Source of the DNA: Neurospora tetrasperma FGSC 2508
Taxonomy: Eukaryota > Ascomycota > Sordariomycetes > Sordariales > Sordariaceae
Assembly (NCBI RefSeq): GCF_000213175.1
Contig: NW_009799099.1
Coordinates: 1,883,115 to 1,947,114, forward strand
Direction of reading: 5' to 3'
DNA: 64,000 bases
Positions 23,887 to 36,362 of the stretch are shown in pieces; within the stretch, counting starts at the first letter, position 1, and every line of letters starts with the position of its first letter. The notes beneath the pieces are model-generated. The model made no database searches. It worked only from the letters and a program-made list of their open reading frames with translations, and was not told the origin of the DNA. A program made the translations under genes and the position numbers.

Positions 23887-25721
23887 GGTTGGAGTTGAGT
23901 TTTCCGAAGGTCAAGGGGATCGAGAAGAGAGAGGATATCGTTGTTGCGTTCAGACGCTGAATCCTCTGCAAGTCGCTAAAGGTTTCGGGCGGCGTGTGAG
24001 ACGCTGTAGAGGCCAGGCACTGAGTGTGGGCCAATTTATCAATGCCGGATAAGAGTCAGCTTTTGACTGGAAAAGCGGCTACAAAAAGAAGGGCAACGAT
24101 TCTGTAGTGGTTGGTAATGGAAGAGCAAAAACGAAACCACGGCAACTTATAAGTTACCTAAGTAGGAAGCGAGTGCCGGTGAATGGGAATCCCAGTGAAT
24201 GGGCGCCCAGACACGGATCTCAACAGCCTCCATCTGATCGATGTTAAACAATGAATCGTTTGCCCTCAGCCGAAAGGAATTGAATACGGCAACTGAAAAG
24301 AAAAATTCACCTTTCAAAGGGGGGAAGCCGGCGTGCTTGTAGACGCTTCTCGTTTGAGACGGAAGGTACAACAGATTCGTGACGTACGGAGATGTTCTGC
24401 AGCGGAAGGTGCGATCGGGGGTTGATGCAACTACACTAGACTACGGGTTACGAGAATATGCCTGCATTGGCCCGCACTGGCCTAAGCTCTTGCTCTTACA
24501 AATAGTATTAGAGCCTTTGAAAAGTCATTGTATTGGAGAAATCCGTTCTGATATCGCTACATGTCTTGCTGGCGCATCAGGATTATCATCCATCTAATAA
24601 ATGGTCAGTATACCTGCAGGCTGGAGTTTGTTGTAGGTGGTGATCTGGGGATGAATGGCGCAGAGCGGTACATTTAGTATGTAACTGCTGACGGCGCATA
24701 AGATGCACAAACTGTGGGGTCCAGTTACACAATGAACCTGCAGCTGAATGTCAACCCACTCAGACCGGAATCAAGGGGGAGGTATATATACATAAGACAA
24801 TGGGAAGCCCAAAGAATTGGCAATGTGCTTCGTTGAATTGAAAGCGCCAACCGAACGGCTCGGGGGACTGGTTTATACTTCCTTCACACGATTCCTCGGT
24901 CCACCCCACTCCTCGCTCGTCTGACTTGTACATGGCGATAGCTTCCTTCCTCACGCTAAGTGGTTCCCTCTAAGCTTAAGATGGCCTACTTTTGTATATC
25001 AGTAGGTGTCTTCCTGCTTGCCGACCTCGAGATGCGGGTGTCGCGGGCCGTACAGCCTGGCACACCTCGGTTCTGACACGATGTGCTAACCAAGATATAC
25101 TTTCCCCTTAGCTCATTGACATGTACTTGATCGGTGTAAAGGCAGGCACCTTTATGTCGAACCCATGGATGGACTATCTCTTTAAGGGCGAGAATGCAGA
25201 CATCAAGATCACCCAGCACATATCCCAGCGCAAGTGACATTCTATTTTTTTGGGTCAATCGATTGTCATGATCTTTTGCGTTGGGGTTTTGGGGAACGCC
25301 TCATACAAAACTCCACGCTAACGAATCACATCACAATTGGATTCGTGTACAGGATCCGAGATTGGCGAAAAGGATTTTGGACGGGGAACGCAGCGTTTAT
25401 CGAAAGTTGCATCGGCCCCACATTTGACTGCATTCCCTTATTTCCCCCATTTGATCCGTCGTCAGTAACTTCTTTCTGGAGACCGAAGAGACACTTCGGC
25501 GAATCCGACCTGATCAGGTAAAGTGAAGTCCATGTTGAGTGTCCGAGTGACGATAGCTTTTTTATTTCATGCTCGGACCTCCTTCAAGCTTCAGCCTTCA
25601 ACCCATCCATTTAGTCCACGCAGTTCACTGTCTCCGTCTCCGTTTTCCGAATCCCCTCTCATCCTCTGAGGCCCCATAATTACACCTAGCCCATCCGACG
25701 CACGGATGACCCACCCTTGGC

Positions 25722-25745
25722 TGGGTTCCCATGGGTTCCCATGGT
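25722..25745. repeat. Short tandem/palindromic repeat
   Basis: Two copies of a 10-bp unit (ATGGGTTCCC) lie side by side, giving overlapping CATGG palindromes. It is non-coding, with no evident function. Confidence 0.6.
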
Positions 25746-26820
25746 CTCCATGCATCCCATGAAAATAGACATCGGTGTTGTTATCGTCGTCCAATTCCGG
25801 TTCGGTTCCATACCCGTACGGTTTACGATCTCTCCAATCTCATTTTAAAATCTGCCTCCAGATTCTCTGATATTGACGAACCAAGAAAACGGAGATGGCC
25901 ACGGGGGACGGGGGACCTTGAGAGCTGGTGGAGTTGGTATGCGGAACATGTCGGAGACTGTACCATGGACTTACCTTATCAAGGCGTCAAAACGATGAAA
26001 CTATGAAACAAATTTCCTGAATCGCGTTTGAGAGATAACGGAGGGCGGATATTCATCACCTCGTGTTGCGAAATCGGACGTCTTGAAATTTTGAGGTGAT
26101 TCGGCTTCGATGATGTTCGTGCATTTCATCAGCCTTTGCTGACCTGCAAGTCATTCTTCCCCTGATTCGACCTTGTAAAAGTCACAGCTACTAGTTAGCT
26201 GTACCTGCATTCAGTTCATGCACTGTCAAAAAAGTTTGAAATTTTTCCGACGTGTGCTGCAATGAAAGCTGGACAGGGGAACGGGAAGTGAAGCCAAGAA
26301 CCCAAGACGTCTCATTGAGGCCGGTCTTCGCCAGCGATTGCCCCTACGGAACCATTATCTCCGCATAATCCCTACTTCAAAGAAACATTGGCAGGGTATG
26401 CATCCAGGGCTGCCGGTTATAGTAGCATGGCTCGCCAGGAACCCGGTGTGGCATGAAGAAAATACATATAAAAACATACGAAGAACAGAGGCATGAAGAA
26501 AATGGGTGACATTCAATGGCAGGCCGGCATGACCGATTTCGAGGTGCTGGTTTGGTGGGGATCTGCTTCTTGATTCCATTGAATCTTTCAAAAAGCAAAT
26601 ACAATGTTACGTTCATCATAGCAAGCCACGGTAGCGACGGGAGTGTGATTCTGTATGTTGTTTTGGCAAACAATGCCTGTCTTTCAATTTTGTAGAAGCC
26701 ATCCATACAATGAATGGAAATAGTGCGTAGTAGCGGAGATATTGTGCCTGTGAAGGAACGAAGAAACCAGAACAGCGCCCTGTGGTATCATAACATTCGT
26801 CTAGAAAAAGAACCAACAAC

Positions 26821-27205
26821 AAAAAAAAAAATAGCGAACGAGAAAAAAGACAGAGCAACCGAAGATGACGTTGCGTGAAGACCTCCCATGACCCGAGAAC
26901 TCCATTCAATATGTATGAAATAAACGATAAAAAAAAAAAAAAAAAGACAAGATAATCGCCGGCCTGCTGTGCTTGAATATGCTTTTGCGCAGGCATGACA
27001 GATGTCAAATTCCTCTCTCTCTGCTCCGCCATGTGATCCGAAAATCTGTGTGTGTTGTGTGTCCAAGTCATTCCCGTCTGCGTCTCTTTTCCATTTTAGG
27101 TCTCCCAACTCAACCTCTTTCTTGTTGTATGCGATACTGCGGACTGTGCCCGCTCCCCAAGCTTTAAAACGCCATGCTCGCAATATGCCGTAAAAAAAAA
27201 AAAAA
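26821..27205. repeat. Cluster of three poly(dA:dT) tracts
   Basis: Runs of about 12, 15 and 13 A occur at 26821-26832, 26931-26945 and 27193-27205. They sit in the presumed 3' untranslated or terminator region of the minus-strand 409-aa gene, where they read as T-runs in the transcript. They may favour nucleosome depletion or 3'-end formation; that role is inferred. Confidence 0.6.
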
Positions 27206-27252
27206 TTATCAGTGTCTGGTTCGGTTTGGTACATGCTGCGTGTCGCGTCGCT

Positions 27253-28482
27253 TTATGCAATGTTGATCCGTCCCGTCAGCTTGATGCTCTTGCGCCTTGC
27301 CGCAAACCCGCTGAGGAGTCCTCTCCTTGGGACGCTGGTAGGAGAAAGAGGAGAGACGGGCGAAGCATCCTCTGGCAGTGATGGAGGCTGTGGCGATGAG
27401 GATGGCCCAGATGGCGTGGACATTCTGAAGTTCTTCCTTGACGACTTATCAGAGGTAGCGGGTGACCCCGGTACAACAAGCTGCTCCGGGGCTTCCTCAG
27501 GGAGAGGCATGGTGACAGAGAGCGGCATCATGCTGCTGCGGGATGGTGGCGGCTTCATAGAGTGTCTTGAAGGAGGCGGTGTGGTGCGCTCTGATAGTGG
27601 CTGGGGGCTCGCCAGCGCCGGACGGCTCCTCTTCCTAACGAGGCTGAAGGTCCTCGTAACTCCCTTCAACAGAGTCATAGTTGGTGTCCTGGGAGATCTC
27701 GCCGGGCTCGTCACGTCCTCTGCAGTATCGGCTCTGGGAACATCCAGCGAGATGGAGCTGCCGTTTGCGAACGGGTCAACGTTGAGAAAGTGAGGCTTCC
27801 TCATGGGCATCATATCGATGGGAAGACTACTCTTCCGTTCGGGAAGCGCAAAAGCTGACATGGGGCTGGCTGGTGTGACCGTCCGCTCGATGGGGATATT
27901 GCAGGACACTGTGCTTGACCGCTTCCTCATGTGGCCTCCCCCTAGGCTCGGCGCTGCGGAACCCCTCCTGAGGGTGGTGAGGTCGACGATCGAGGGCCTG
28001 CCAGAAAAGATGACCGAAACAACACGGGCAGTGTCTTCACGGCTACTTCGTCGGGAGGTCGTTGTGGCGCTAGAGGCTTCCTTCTCGTTGCTGGACTCGT
28101 AGACATAGTCGGATAGGCTGTCGGTGTCCGAGGAAGCTTCCTCCTCGGAAGAGAGATAGACGTCGCCAAGTGGAGACGGCTTTTCCAACTCGGCAGTCTC
28201 AACCGTCCCACTCATCTTGAGCTGAGCCAAGCTGTCAAGCAACCTTGAAGCCCTCAGAGCACTCTTCTGAGGCAATGCCGGGACGGTTTCCTCCTCCCCC
28301 TGCTGCTCTACCCTCTTGGCATCCACCACTTCGGGAAATTCGCCGTACATTGTGCTGTCGCAAGATGGATTGCGGGTGTAGACCTGGGCGGTTGTGATAT
28401 CGGATGTCTGTGTCTCTGATATGGGTCTTGTAATACTTGGTGTGCTCTCCCTGGTCGGGAGGGATTGTGTATCTGTCGACAT
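27253..28482 (-). CDS. Ser/Pro-rich protein of unknown function, 409 aa
   Basis: This single-exon frame starts at ATG 28482. No catalytic domain is recognisable. The protein is dominated by Ser, Pro, Thr and Arg with many SP and TP sites (for example TPASPMSAF, ARSPRTPTM, PVSPLSPTS), so it is probably disordered and proline-directed-kinase responsive. An acidic-serine patch at 107-128 (DVYLSSEEEASSDTDSLSDY) looks like a CK2 target. Two short ordered-looking segments are VVSVIFSGRPSIVDLTTLRR (about 155-175) and MTLLKGVTRTFSLVRKR. The C-terminus is basic (RRGLLSGFAARRKSIKLTGR). Composition is clearly coding-like and a matching intron is not needed. A 193-codon frame on the opposite strand is its shadow. 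The function is unknown; a regulatory or scaffold role is a guess. Confidence 0.83.
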   Translation of the reverse strand: MSTDTQSLPTRESTPSITRPISETQTSDITTAQVYTRNPSCDSTMYGEFPEVVDAKRVEQQGEEETVPALPQKSALRASRLLDSLAQLKMSGTVETAELEKPSPLGDVYLSSEEEASSDTDSLSDYVYESSNEKEASSATTTSRRSSREDTARVVSVIFSGRPSIVDLTTLRRGSAAPSLGGGHMRKRSSTVSCNIPIERTVTPASPMSAFALPERKSSLPIDMMPMRKPHFLNVDPFANGSSISLDVPRADTAEDVTSPARSPRTPTMTLLKGVTRTFSLVRKRSRPALASPQPLSERTTPPPSRHSMKPPPSRSSMMPLSVTMPLPEEAPEQLVVPGSPATSDKSSRKNFRMSTPSGPSSSPQPPSLPEDASPVSPLSPTSVPRRGLLSGFAARRKSIKLTGRINIA

Positions 28483-31400
28483 GATGTGGCTGGAGATGGG
28501 ATTCTGGATGAAGAGAGCAATGTAGTAAATGTTGAAGCCCTGGGGAAGGGCAGGCGCAGGTAAATATTAGAAGACCAAAGGCTATTTTGTGTGCTGCTCT
28601 GGCTTGGCGTCGTACTATTCTGATGGAGGAAATGGAGAGGAGCAACGAGGAACGGCAGATGGATCCACGACGGTGGGCAGATGTTATTTTAATGAGACCC
28701 AGTTCTGCATGGGGTCATTACGCTTGTCACGACCTGGTCAGGACCTGACGGGGGGGGGTGTGCTGGGGATGGTACTGAGGTACAGGCGCAGGCCAGACGA
28801 GACGAGACAAGTCAACCTGGCATGCCACCGTCCTCTGTCCTCCGTCGCACAACGTGGAAGCCGTGCCAGCCGTGGTAGCCGTCCGGACGGTGGCATGGTG
28901 TGGTTGTCTGGTGGGTGGTCGCAGCACATTTCAGATTAACGGTGCGCATATCAACCACAAAAACGGTCAGAGAGAAGACAGGAGGTTGGCTTTTGATGCT
29001 GCACCTAAACCTACCTGCATACAGCAGCATGCCTACAGTCAACAGATCGCCTAGCGTCACCGCATGTCTTCGATCGCATGCATCCCAATGCATGACACAC
29101 TGGACTGGACAGAGTGACGGGTTCTTGACTTCTTGTCCATCACACACACACACCATCTTCCTAGTTTCTTGTGGTTGTATCGCACACCCATCTCCATTCT
29201 CGCCTTTTCCCCTGAGGCCGGCGTCGCAATAGGAATGAGCTCCAATGAAGGGGGCTGCAAGGATGACCGAGATCAGAGGCAGTCCAGTCAGAAAAGAGAT
29301 AAGAAAAAAAGGAAGAAACAAAAAAAACGTTCTGAGCCTCCCGAAATCTCTCTGTACGCCAATCCATTCCTTCCCATCACCACCATTTCCCCAGCGAGTG
29401 CCGTACAAGCACCAACCTCGCAATCCTCCTCCATAAGCTTATCGACGGCCGGGCACTGTAGGGGAGGCGGAGAGGGGCACGGTCAACCATGCATTTCAAG
29501 TTTAATGAGGACCCCGAGGACAATCGGACACGACGATGATGGAATCGACAGAATGATGGGAATCAAGGAAGCGCAATTTGCACGTGGGTGATCAGAACAG
29601 TGATAAAGACTCGCGTTTCAAGTTAGTCGGACTGTCGAGTCCACTTTCCCATCCGAATGCTCACCTCTGGACGTGGAACCCTTGCCTTGCAATGCCTTGT
29701 CTCTTTCTTACTTCGAGCTTCGGGTTGAGCAGTCTCCGCTCATGTTTTTACGCCATCTTTTAGCGCTGCAAAAATGCGCAGACTTTCACAGCAATTCACA
29801 CACCACCACACTTCCCCCTCATCGATCAGGGATTGGGGTTCTGCGCTTCACGAGCTTTTGATCTTTTTGACGGTCAGCTGGATGGATACAAAGGGAAGAC
29901 GTGCTGGTCAATCATCTGCAGACTCACCGTCGTGACCAAGATTCGCGGGAAGAAGCCGACAGATCCTGGAATTTCGACATCTGTATCACACTACATATCA
30001 AATGAATGCCCCCCCCCCCCCAAAAGCCAAGTCGATTGCAGAAACGGCACCAACACCATAGTACGGAACCAAAACGGCGCGTCTGGTTCTCATCTCCAGC
30101 CTCATAGCCGTGGCTTCGGGTCCCTTCACACCTTGGCTTCCACAACGGGTAAAAGACGAACAGGCCCGAGGACACGAGTGGAGAGGGCCAACCAGGGGTC
30201 CGAGACCCCTTCGACCAAGGGCCTTATTGGTAAGATTGGACGCCATGGGGTCTCAGACTGGGAATGCCAAGGTGTCTGTGATTGGATTTTCCATCTCGAC
30301 ATCGTCGGCGGCGGCAGCATTGAACTGTCCGTTTGATTGGAGCATTTGTTCTCGCCAGTGCTGCTCACTCACATGCTGTGCAGTGTAGCAGTTTTGGCAG
30401 TGTGGGAGGCCATCCTCGACATCGTCTGGTTCTTCCAAGCTTCGAGTCGGACGATGCTGCCGGTGATGTTGTTTTTAAACTCTTGGTATGGTTAGAGTCA
30501 TTGGCCAAGGAAAGTCATGACAGAAGGTGTTCTTACTGTCCGATACATGTAACACCCGAGCGTTATTCGAGACTGGAGCATGTATGGCATTCCGAAACCC
30601 AGAATGCCAAAACTGATACGTCGATTCAGCATTTCCTGATACTGTCTCAACTGTGTTGTCGCCTACCGCATCATCGCAAAAGCTGCCTTGACCGGTTGAT
30701 TGCAGCAGGCGCCATCGGACTCAGCATTCCATCATGCTTCAAGTTACCGATTTGAAGCTTTCCTTGGGCTCTCGACATTGTAAGTCTCTCAACCGAGTAT
30801 CGGGTGGTCGAATGCTTTGCCATGCATCATCCGTCTGTCGCGACAACCGCCAGTGGCGCCTTCCTTCTGGTCCAATCATCGTTCACAGGGGCTCATCCTA
30901 TTGATTTTAACATTGAAAAAGAGATATCGATATCTCAAAAGACCTCCACCAGCTCTACCCTCCTATCCCAATGTGACCATCTCAACTTTCTCTCGGCCTT
31001 GTTCATGCATTTCCTGCTATGCCCATCATGTTGATATCTCGCAAATGACCAGCTATTGTGTGATCACCGTGGAGCATCGAATTGCTAAGGAGTTTTTACT
31101 GATGGCGATTACCGCCAACAAGATCCTCCTCATCTCAACCGACCTTCTTCCCCAGTCCGCCCAAAAGGAGAGTGGCTCATGTGGCTCAAATGGCTCAGGC
31201 GGCCCAAGGAGTCCGAAGTTATTTACAAAGCTACCAACAACAGGCACCGAAGGATTAAAATCCCAAGGTATGTCTGAGCCATGAGCCTTGGGCGGCGTTC
31301 TTGCTCATCTCCCCACGTCATATCGAGAAAAGGCGGTCATGAATTCGAATAAAAGATATTTGGTCACGTCTCTCAATCTAGGTGGCCGCTGTACAACCCG

Positions 31401-34400
31401 AGATGTGATTACAGTTATCGTCAGCTAAGAACGTTCCCATCGGCGAACGGTGACACTTGGACCGGTATGCAAACAGGAGGGGACAGGGGAAATCTGGGGG
31501 ACGGGTTATTGCTGGATCTGACAGTGCCTGTGCATGGTGTTACCTGGAATGGAGCTTGTCCTTCAATTAGCATCAGCTCGACATCCTCCAACTTTGCATC
31601 GTTTTAAAGGCCGCTATCTCCATCTTGCAATGACGATCGAATGGATAACTCCCGACGATGACAATGTGCCCCTGCTGCCAACCCCCCGGGCCCCCCGCTA
31701 TTACACACTGCCAGGCAGGGGGATCTCCGCATCGGTAGGTCCTTCTGAAGAAGCAACAATATCTTTTCAGGATTTCCCGCTCATGATCATGGAGGTTTCA
31801 GCAGGACAATGACAATGTGTTTGAGATGGGCAATCTTTTTTTTTCTTTTCTTTTTTCTTTTTTGTTTTGTTGTTGTGATGGATTCAGGGGACACCGAGCC
31901 GGAATCCTCAGTCTCCCAAGGCAGCGACCAATGCTTGTCCAGGTACTACCCTTGGATTGCCGTGAGGAAGTCGTGGACGTTGGTTTGATACACTCCCGGC
32001 TCCGGCGCGAATCTGCGACACACAAGACACCGGGCAAGGTAGATAGCACCTGGTTCCCGAGGGCCTGTACACTCCACTAGTACCTATCGCCACGGCACTT
32101 GTGAGGTTGTACAGGTTATGCGGGCGGACGGGTTACACCAAGGAGTCGTCCTCCGGGCATCTGCGACATCTCCAATGGCATCGAAGCCGGTTCCTTCTGG
32201 CCAGTCATCTTTCAAGGTGCTTCGCTAGTTACACACATGGTACCGTGAAAATCAGCTCAGCATCGTCGTATGGGCACTGAAACCTACCTACGTAGCTAAC
32301 GTATACATGAAAGATGTGAACTAATCGTGGCGTTTGCTGGAACATCATCGTCACAATGGCGTTATCGTACCGCCAGCCATCTTGGAGGCTGGATTGCATC
32401 AAATGCTCCTTGCCCTTACGGCTTTACCAAAATGTAATCGAGGTATCTTGTTTTGAGGCATGACCAGCATGCACTCGCAGAGGGGTCTGTAACTCCTTGG
32501 AGAACAGAAAAAAGATTATCTAAATCGAAGCCAATGTATATTATTTCGTCTCAATGCTCGCTTTGACGCAGTATGGAATCATTGAGGGAGCAATGTCACC
32601 CTCACCACATTATCCTGTCACCGAAGTTCACGGCCGAGTGGCTGGTGAGCATCATGTGCAGGCAGTCGTGGACTTTTCTGGGTGGCGCACGCGGAATTGG
32701 CACTTGGAAGTCTTCCGAGCCTAAATATCGGAATCCTGTTCAAAAACACAAGGAACGATCTTGGTTGGAATCCCCCGCAAATCTGCTTGTACAGTTTGAT
32801 ACTACTAGTGTTATTGTTAGTGAGTGACTTCTTTCGACTTGGAACAGAGAAAGAATGTGCGATCTAGACTATATGATTGGTTCGCTTCTCAAGAATAACC
32901 AGGGTAAAGAGAGAGAGTATTTATAAACAATACCCCAAAGGGAAACGCTTCCAGCACTTTTCCAGGGCTTGCATCGCCAAAGTCCACCGAACCGAACGTG
33001 AGAGGGGCAAAGTGTCAATCAAAGTACCGCGCCAACAATCGAATTAGGGTTGAAGGGTGCCTGCCACACATCCCCGCCGTACCCCCCTTCCCCCCTTTCC
33101 CCGGACCGCCCCGACAGCCCCGGCTCCCGACCCGCACTCTGGCCGGTTCGTCCGGGACAGCGAGTTGCCGGGATTCTTTGACTGTGTTTTTGTGGGGTCG
33201 TTCCGGCGAGGACGAGTTGGAGGTAGTTTCAACTTCACTTTGTTGACGGTCAAATATCAGCCACAGAAGAAGACTATGATTATGTACCCGATCAGAGTGA
33301 ACCCAATTCCCACTGTTCCGCAAACCCTGTGCCGCGCAGTACTAGTAGCCTTTCCTAGATCAAGCGAGTTGGGCCTTGGCTGTGCTACGAACGTACGAAC
33401 TGTACAACCGTTTGACTCTCTCTTCTCTCATCATACTTGGCTTACGCATAGCGGGCATGGCGGGCATGGTTCTAGACCAGGGAACTTTTCGCGAACGACC
33501 AGCCAGGCGAGACGAGGAGAGGCGAGCGAGCATGGTGCGGGCCGCGTCAGCTAGGCGGTTGAGATACCCGGACCCAGACCCAGCCAGACCTAACGCCTAA
33601 ATCAGGGCCAGATTGGAAACCTACCGCCAGGACGGTCAAGGCAGGGTTTGATTTTCTCTTTCTGAGGTCACCGCTTTTGCGACTGTGATGCGATGGCGAG
33701 GGTCGTAAGGCGGATCTATTTAGGAATTCCTGGATTCTAGGCTGGGCTGGGGAACCAGGTACAAGCCAAGAAAGTGGAAGCTTTCTCCAAATAACGGTGA
33801 GGTGACGGTAGAGGCGGTGTGTGTGAACCTTGACTACTACTACTCTACACTGCACCCACTCCTTCTTGGGACACCGCTTTGGTGTCTCGAAGTGAAAAGT
33901 TTTCATTCCTCACCGTTTGGATTGTTAGTTCCGTTTCCTTGTTTACTAGTCTCACTAGTGAATAAAAAAACTTTTTAGTAGTTTGGACGTTTGAAGGGCT
34001 GCTGGGCATGGTTTGTGTCAACGTCGTCTAACCTCATCCTGCATCAAGAGAAGTCTCCAATTACGGGAAATAGTCCTTCTCGCATCTGTGAGACACCGGC
34101 GTGGTGTTGCGTCATGAACTTTAGAGTTTGGGTGTTACCACCGAACTTGAGACACTAACTAAACCAGCCGCACTCAGTACTTCTCTAAGTGTGACGTTAC
34201 TCAGTTTAAAGTTAAAGGCAGGGGAGTGAAACCTGCCGACTGGAGTTTTCTAGAAGGTGGGAACCTGATACATAGACATTGATTGCGAAATATCCAAGGC
34301 TGGAACTGGGTTCGTCAACGGTTGAAGAAAAAAAATTTTTCCCAAAAAAAAGATCAAAAAAAATAAACGGTGACTCGAACCTCCGAAGGGGAAAGGGGGG

Positions 34401-35300
34401 GGGGGAGCTTTCCATGAAGAACAGTGGATGGAGATAGCGAACGTAACGACGAGTGCTGCATGTCGATGGCGCGGTGATACATTCTAACGTAACTCACACA
34501 CATTCCAAAGACGTATAGAACATTACATGGCTCCACAAGCTAAGGGAATGTAAAAAGTCAGACATCCAAAATCGCTTGATATGACGCTACTGAAGATGTT
34601 CAATGTTGATAAGTCTTTTGACTAGAGTTCAGGGAATCAAACTTGATTCTTTATGAGACAGTAAGGACGGAGCCTTGCGTAACAAAGCACCTTGGGAGAT
34701 AAAGCATTTTGTCATGTTCAGCTTATTCTCACCAAGACTCGTCAATGTTAGACACTACGACTTAATTGCGGATGCTTGCTACTATGTGGCGTAATTCGGG
34801 GTAATGAGCACCGAGAGAGAAGCCGGTTATTACCTGTACTCAAAGAAATCAGAAACTGCCTGGTTGATGGTTCCAATTTGGCCACCCGATAGGCGAGGTC
34901 GACGGGATCAATTAGGAGGCCATCACGATGTTCAACTCTGACCGTATTGTAGTAGTTACTGCTGGCCATAGAAACCAAAACTGGAAAAGTTTATGCTATG
35001 TATTCTCTTGAAATCAGGGCTGACTTGTCATCTAAGACGTAGCGTTTTTGCCCAACTTATAGAGGTATCTTTTCGAGGTTGATCAGAGGCTTGAACTCTG
35101 AGGTAGAGGTGTTGTGGTAACATAGTTTTATCGAAACACTTTCTATTACCCAAGTCTCAAGTTGTCACTCCAGAACAGCCACCTTGTTGACAGCCAAAGG
35201 ACAAGGCAACAATGCCTATAGTATCTTTGAACGTATGGATCAGAAAAGCAGCTACTTCATGCCAGGTTAAAGATAACATGCCCTGAATATTCCACTTCAC
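28483..35300. other. 6.8 kb gene-poor stretch
   Basis: No gene could be supported. The left end should hold the promoter of the 409-aa gene (minus strand). Open frames such as 28812-29423 (-), 29833-30336 (+), 30817-31284 (+) and 33057-33554 (+) are unrelated to each other, lack motifs and are crossed by frames on the other strand. Simple-sequence tracts include 13 C at 30009-30021, a T-rich run near 31837-31877, and A- and G-runs near 34327-34407. AT content rises after about 33900. A GGTTCGAGTC motif on the minus strand near 34372 was considered for a tRNA and rejected. Confidence 0.5.
30009..30021. repeat. Poly(dC) tract, 13 nt
   Basis: This is an uninterrupted run of 13 C on the plus strand in a gene-free region. 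It is likely length-variable. Confidence 0.75.
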
Positions 35301-36362
35301 TCAGCTAAAACGCCCTGGCTGCCTGGAAAGTTCAATCTCAACCACCCACGGAAACCGCCTTCTCCCTTCATCCACCGGCTCTACAGCAGCATTGACAAAT
35401 AATGTATGTTTCCTCGGCTCGAGTTTCAGCGTATCTCCCTCACAATGCGAGACCTTGCAACACTTCTCCTCCCTCAACCGCTTTAGCTTGGCCCTCTTCT
35501 TTTCCAAAACCTCAGGACTATCCCACTTCCCCATCCTCAACCCCGCCAGCGTCTCAATCACAACAGAGTTTTCGTTGTCAATATCCGTCACATGCGACGG
35601 CATTTTCCCGCTTTCCTAAGCCGGTCTATCCCGCCATCTAATCAACTTGGCTCCCCATCCCGCGTGTACATGTCCAAAACAATGTAGTCTCGGTCTGGCC
35701 ATTGCTACGGCCGCGAAGAGCAAAGGACATCCAGCACGGATTTTGGCATCGGAGGCGGTAACATCAAGAACTCCCAGGGGTGGACCGTGGGTGATGACCA
35801 CATCTGCAGTATATCCAATATCAAACACGTGTCCCTGGCTCTTTGTGTATTGAAAACCCCAGTTCTCTTTTCCTTGTCCCTGGTAGTCGTCGGAAGAGGC
35901 ACGTGTATAAGGCGAAGCATAGACGGATAAAGATGCTCCATTGCCTAAAGCGAAGTGATGTCGCCCCTCGTCCAGAAAGAAAATCCCGTCCTTCTTTGCC
36001 TGTTCGGAGCACAAAAGCTGCCGAGCTTGCCCCATTTTGCCGTAAATTCTGTATATCTCCTCCTTCTCCTTAACCCCTAGATTGGTGGCGGTTTCCGTAA
36101 TCTTGGTCTCGTACACGGCATCGTCTAGAGTGAAGTCGTGGCTACCGGGGATGACCAGCTTGAGCGGCCCGTTGATGGCTTTGAAAAAAGCTAGTACGCT
36201 GGCGAACTCGGAAAGCTTGGATTCCTGGGTTAGGTTGCCGCAGTGGATGATTACGTCGACTGGCATGGCGGGGAGGGAGGAAGGGAGGCTAGGCGAGGCG
36301 TGAGTGTCAGAGATAATGAGGAATCGAGCTTTGATGTTGGACATGGTGAGGATGGGTGGCAT
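35301..36362 (-). pseudogene. Metallophosphoesterase (calcineurin-like) broken by an in-frame stop
   Basis: A calcineurin-like phosphoesterase frame runs from ATG 36362 (or 36344) to a TAG at 35616-35618. Beyond that stop the same frame stays open to 35301 and encodes the family's usual C-terminus: MPSHVTDIDNENSVVIE and TLFVNAAVEPVDEG followed by PWVVEIEL. Preserved motifs before the stop are ISDTH (11-15, counted from 36344), THGPP and GHVHAGWGAKLIRW. Two metal-site motifs are altered: the usual GDLT reads GNLT (N37), and the usual GNHD reads GSHD (S68). I found no donor/acceptor pair that would splice out the stop, because the sequence on both sides matches the family. Nonsense mutation, sequencing error or translational readthrough are the options. 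A truncated 243-249-residue product is possible. It lies in tandem with the F-box gene. Confidence 0.65.

Larger units (their letters stand above)
23887..27252. other. Gene-poor region upstream of the 277-aa gene and downstream of the 409-aa gene
   Basis: This 3.4 kb stretch has no supported gene. Near 25722-25745 a 10-bp unit (ATGGGTTCCC) is repeated and forms a short palindrome. At the right end three A-tracts (about 26821-26832, 26931-26945, 27193-27205) lie within 430 bp downstream of the 409-aa gene's stop. On that gene's strand they are T-tracts in its presumed 3' region. Confidence 0.5.

Noticed and set aside
27212-27793. 193-codon plus-strand frame opposite the 409-aa gene
   Set aside because: Exact antisense of a real coding region; a shadow frame produced by its codon bias.
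28812-29423. 203-codon minus-strand frame with hydrophobic segments
   Set aside because: The hydrophobic part is the translation of pyrimidine-rich simple sequence; no family similarity seen and several competing frames.
34360-34460. Possible tRNA on the minus strand (GGTTCGAGTC, T-arm-like)
   Set aside because: Flanking bases do not pair into a T-stem, and no A-box or acceptor stem lies at the right distance; a poly-G run intervenes.
35616-35680. A short intron that would remove the TAG in the phosphoesterase gene
   Set aside because: The only GT dinucleotides nearby would either delete the conserved GHVHAGWGAK motif or leave an intron under 30 nt; flanking codons match the family on both sides.
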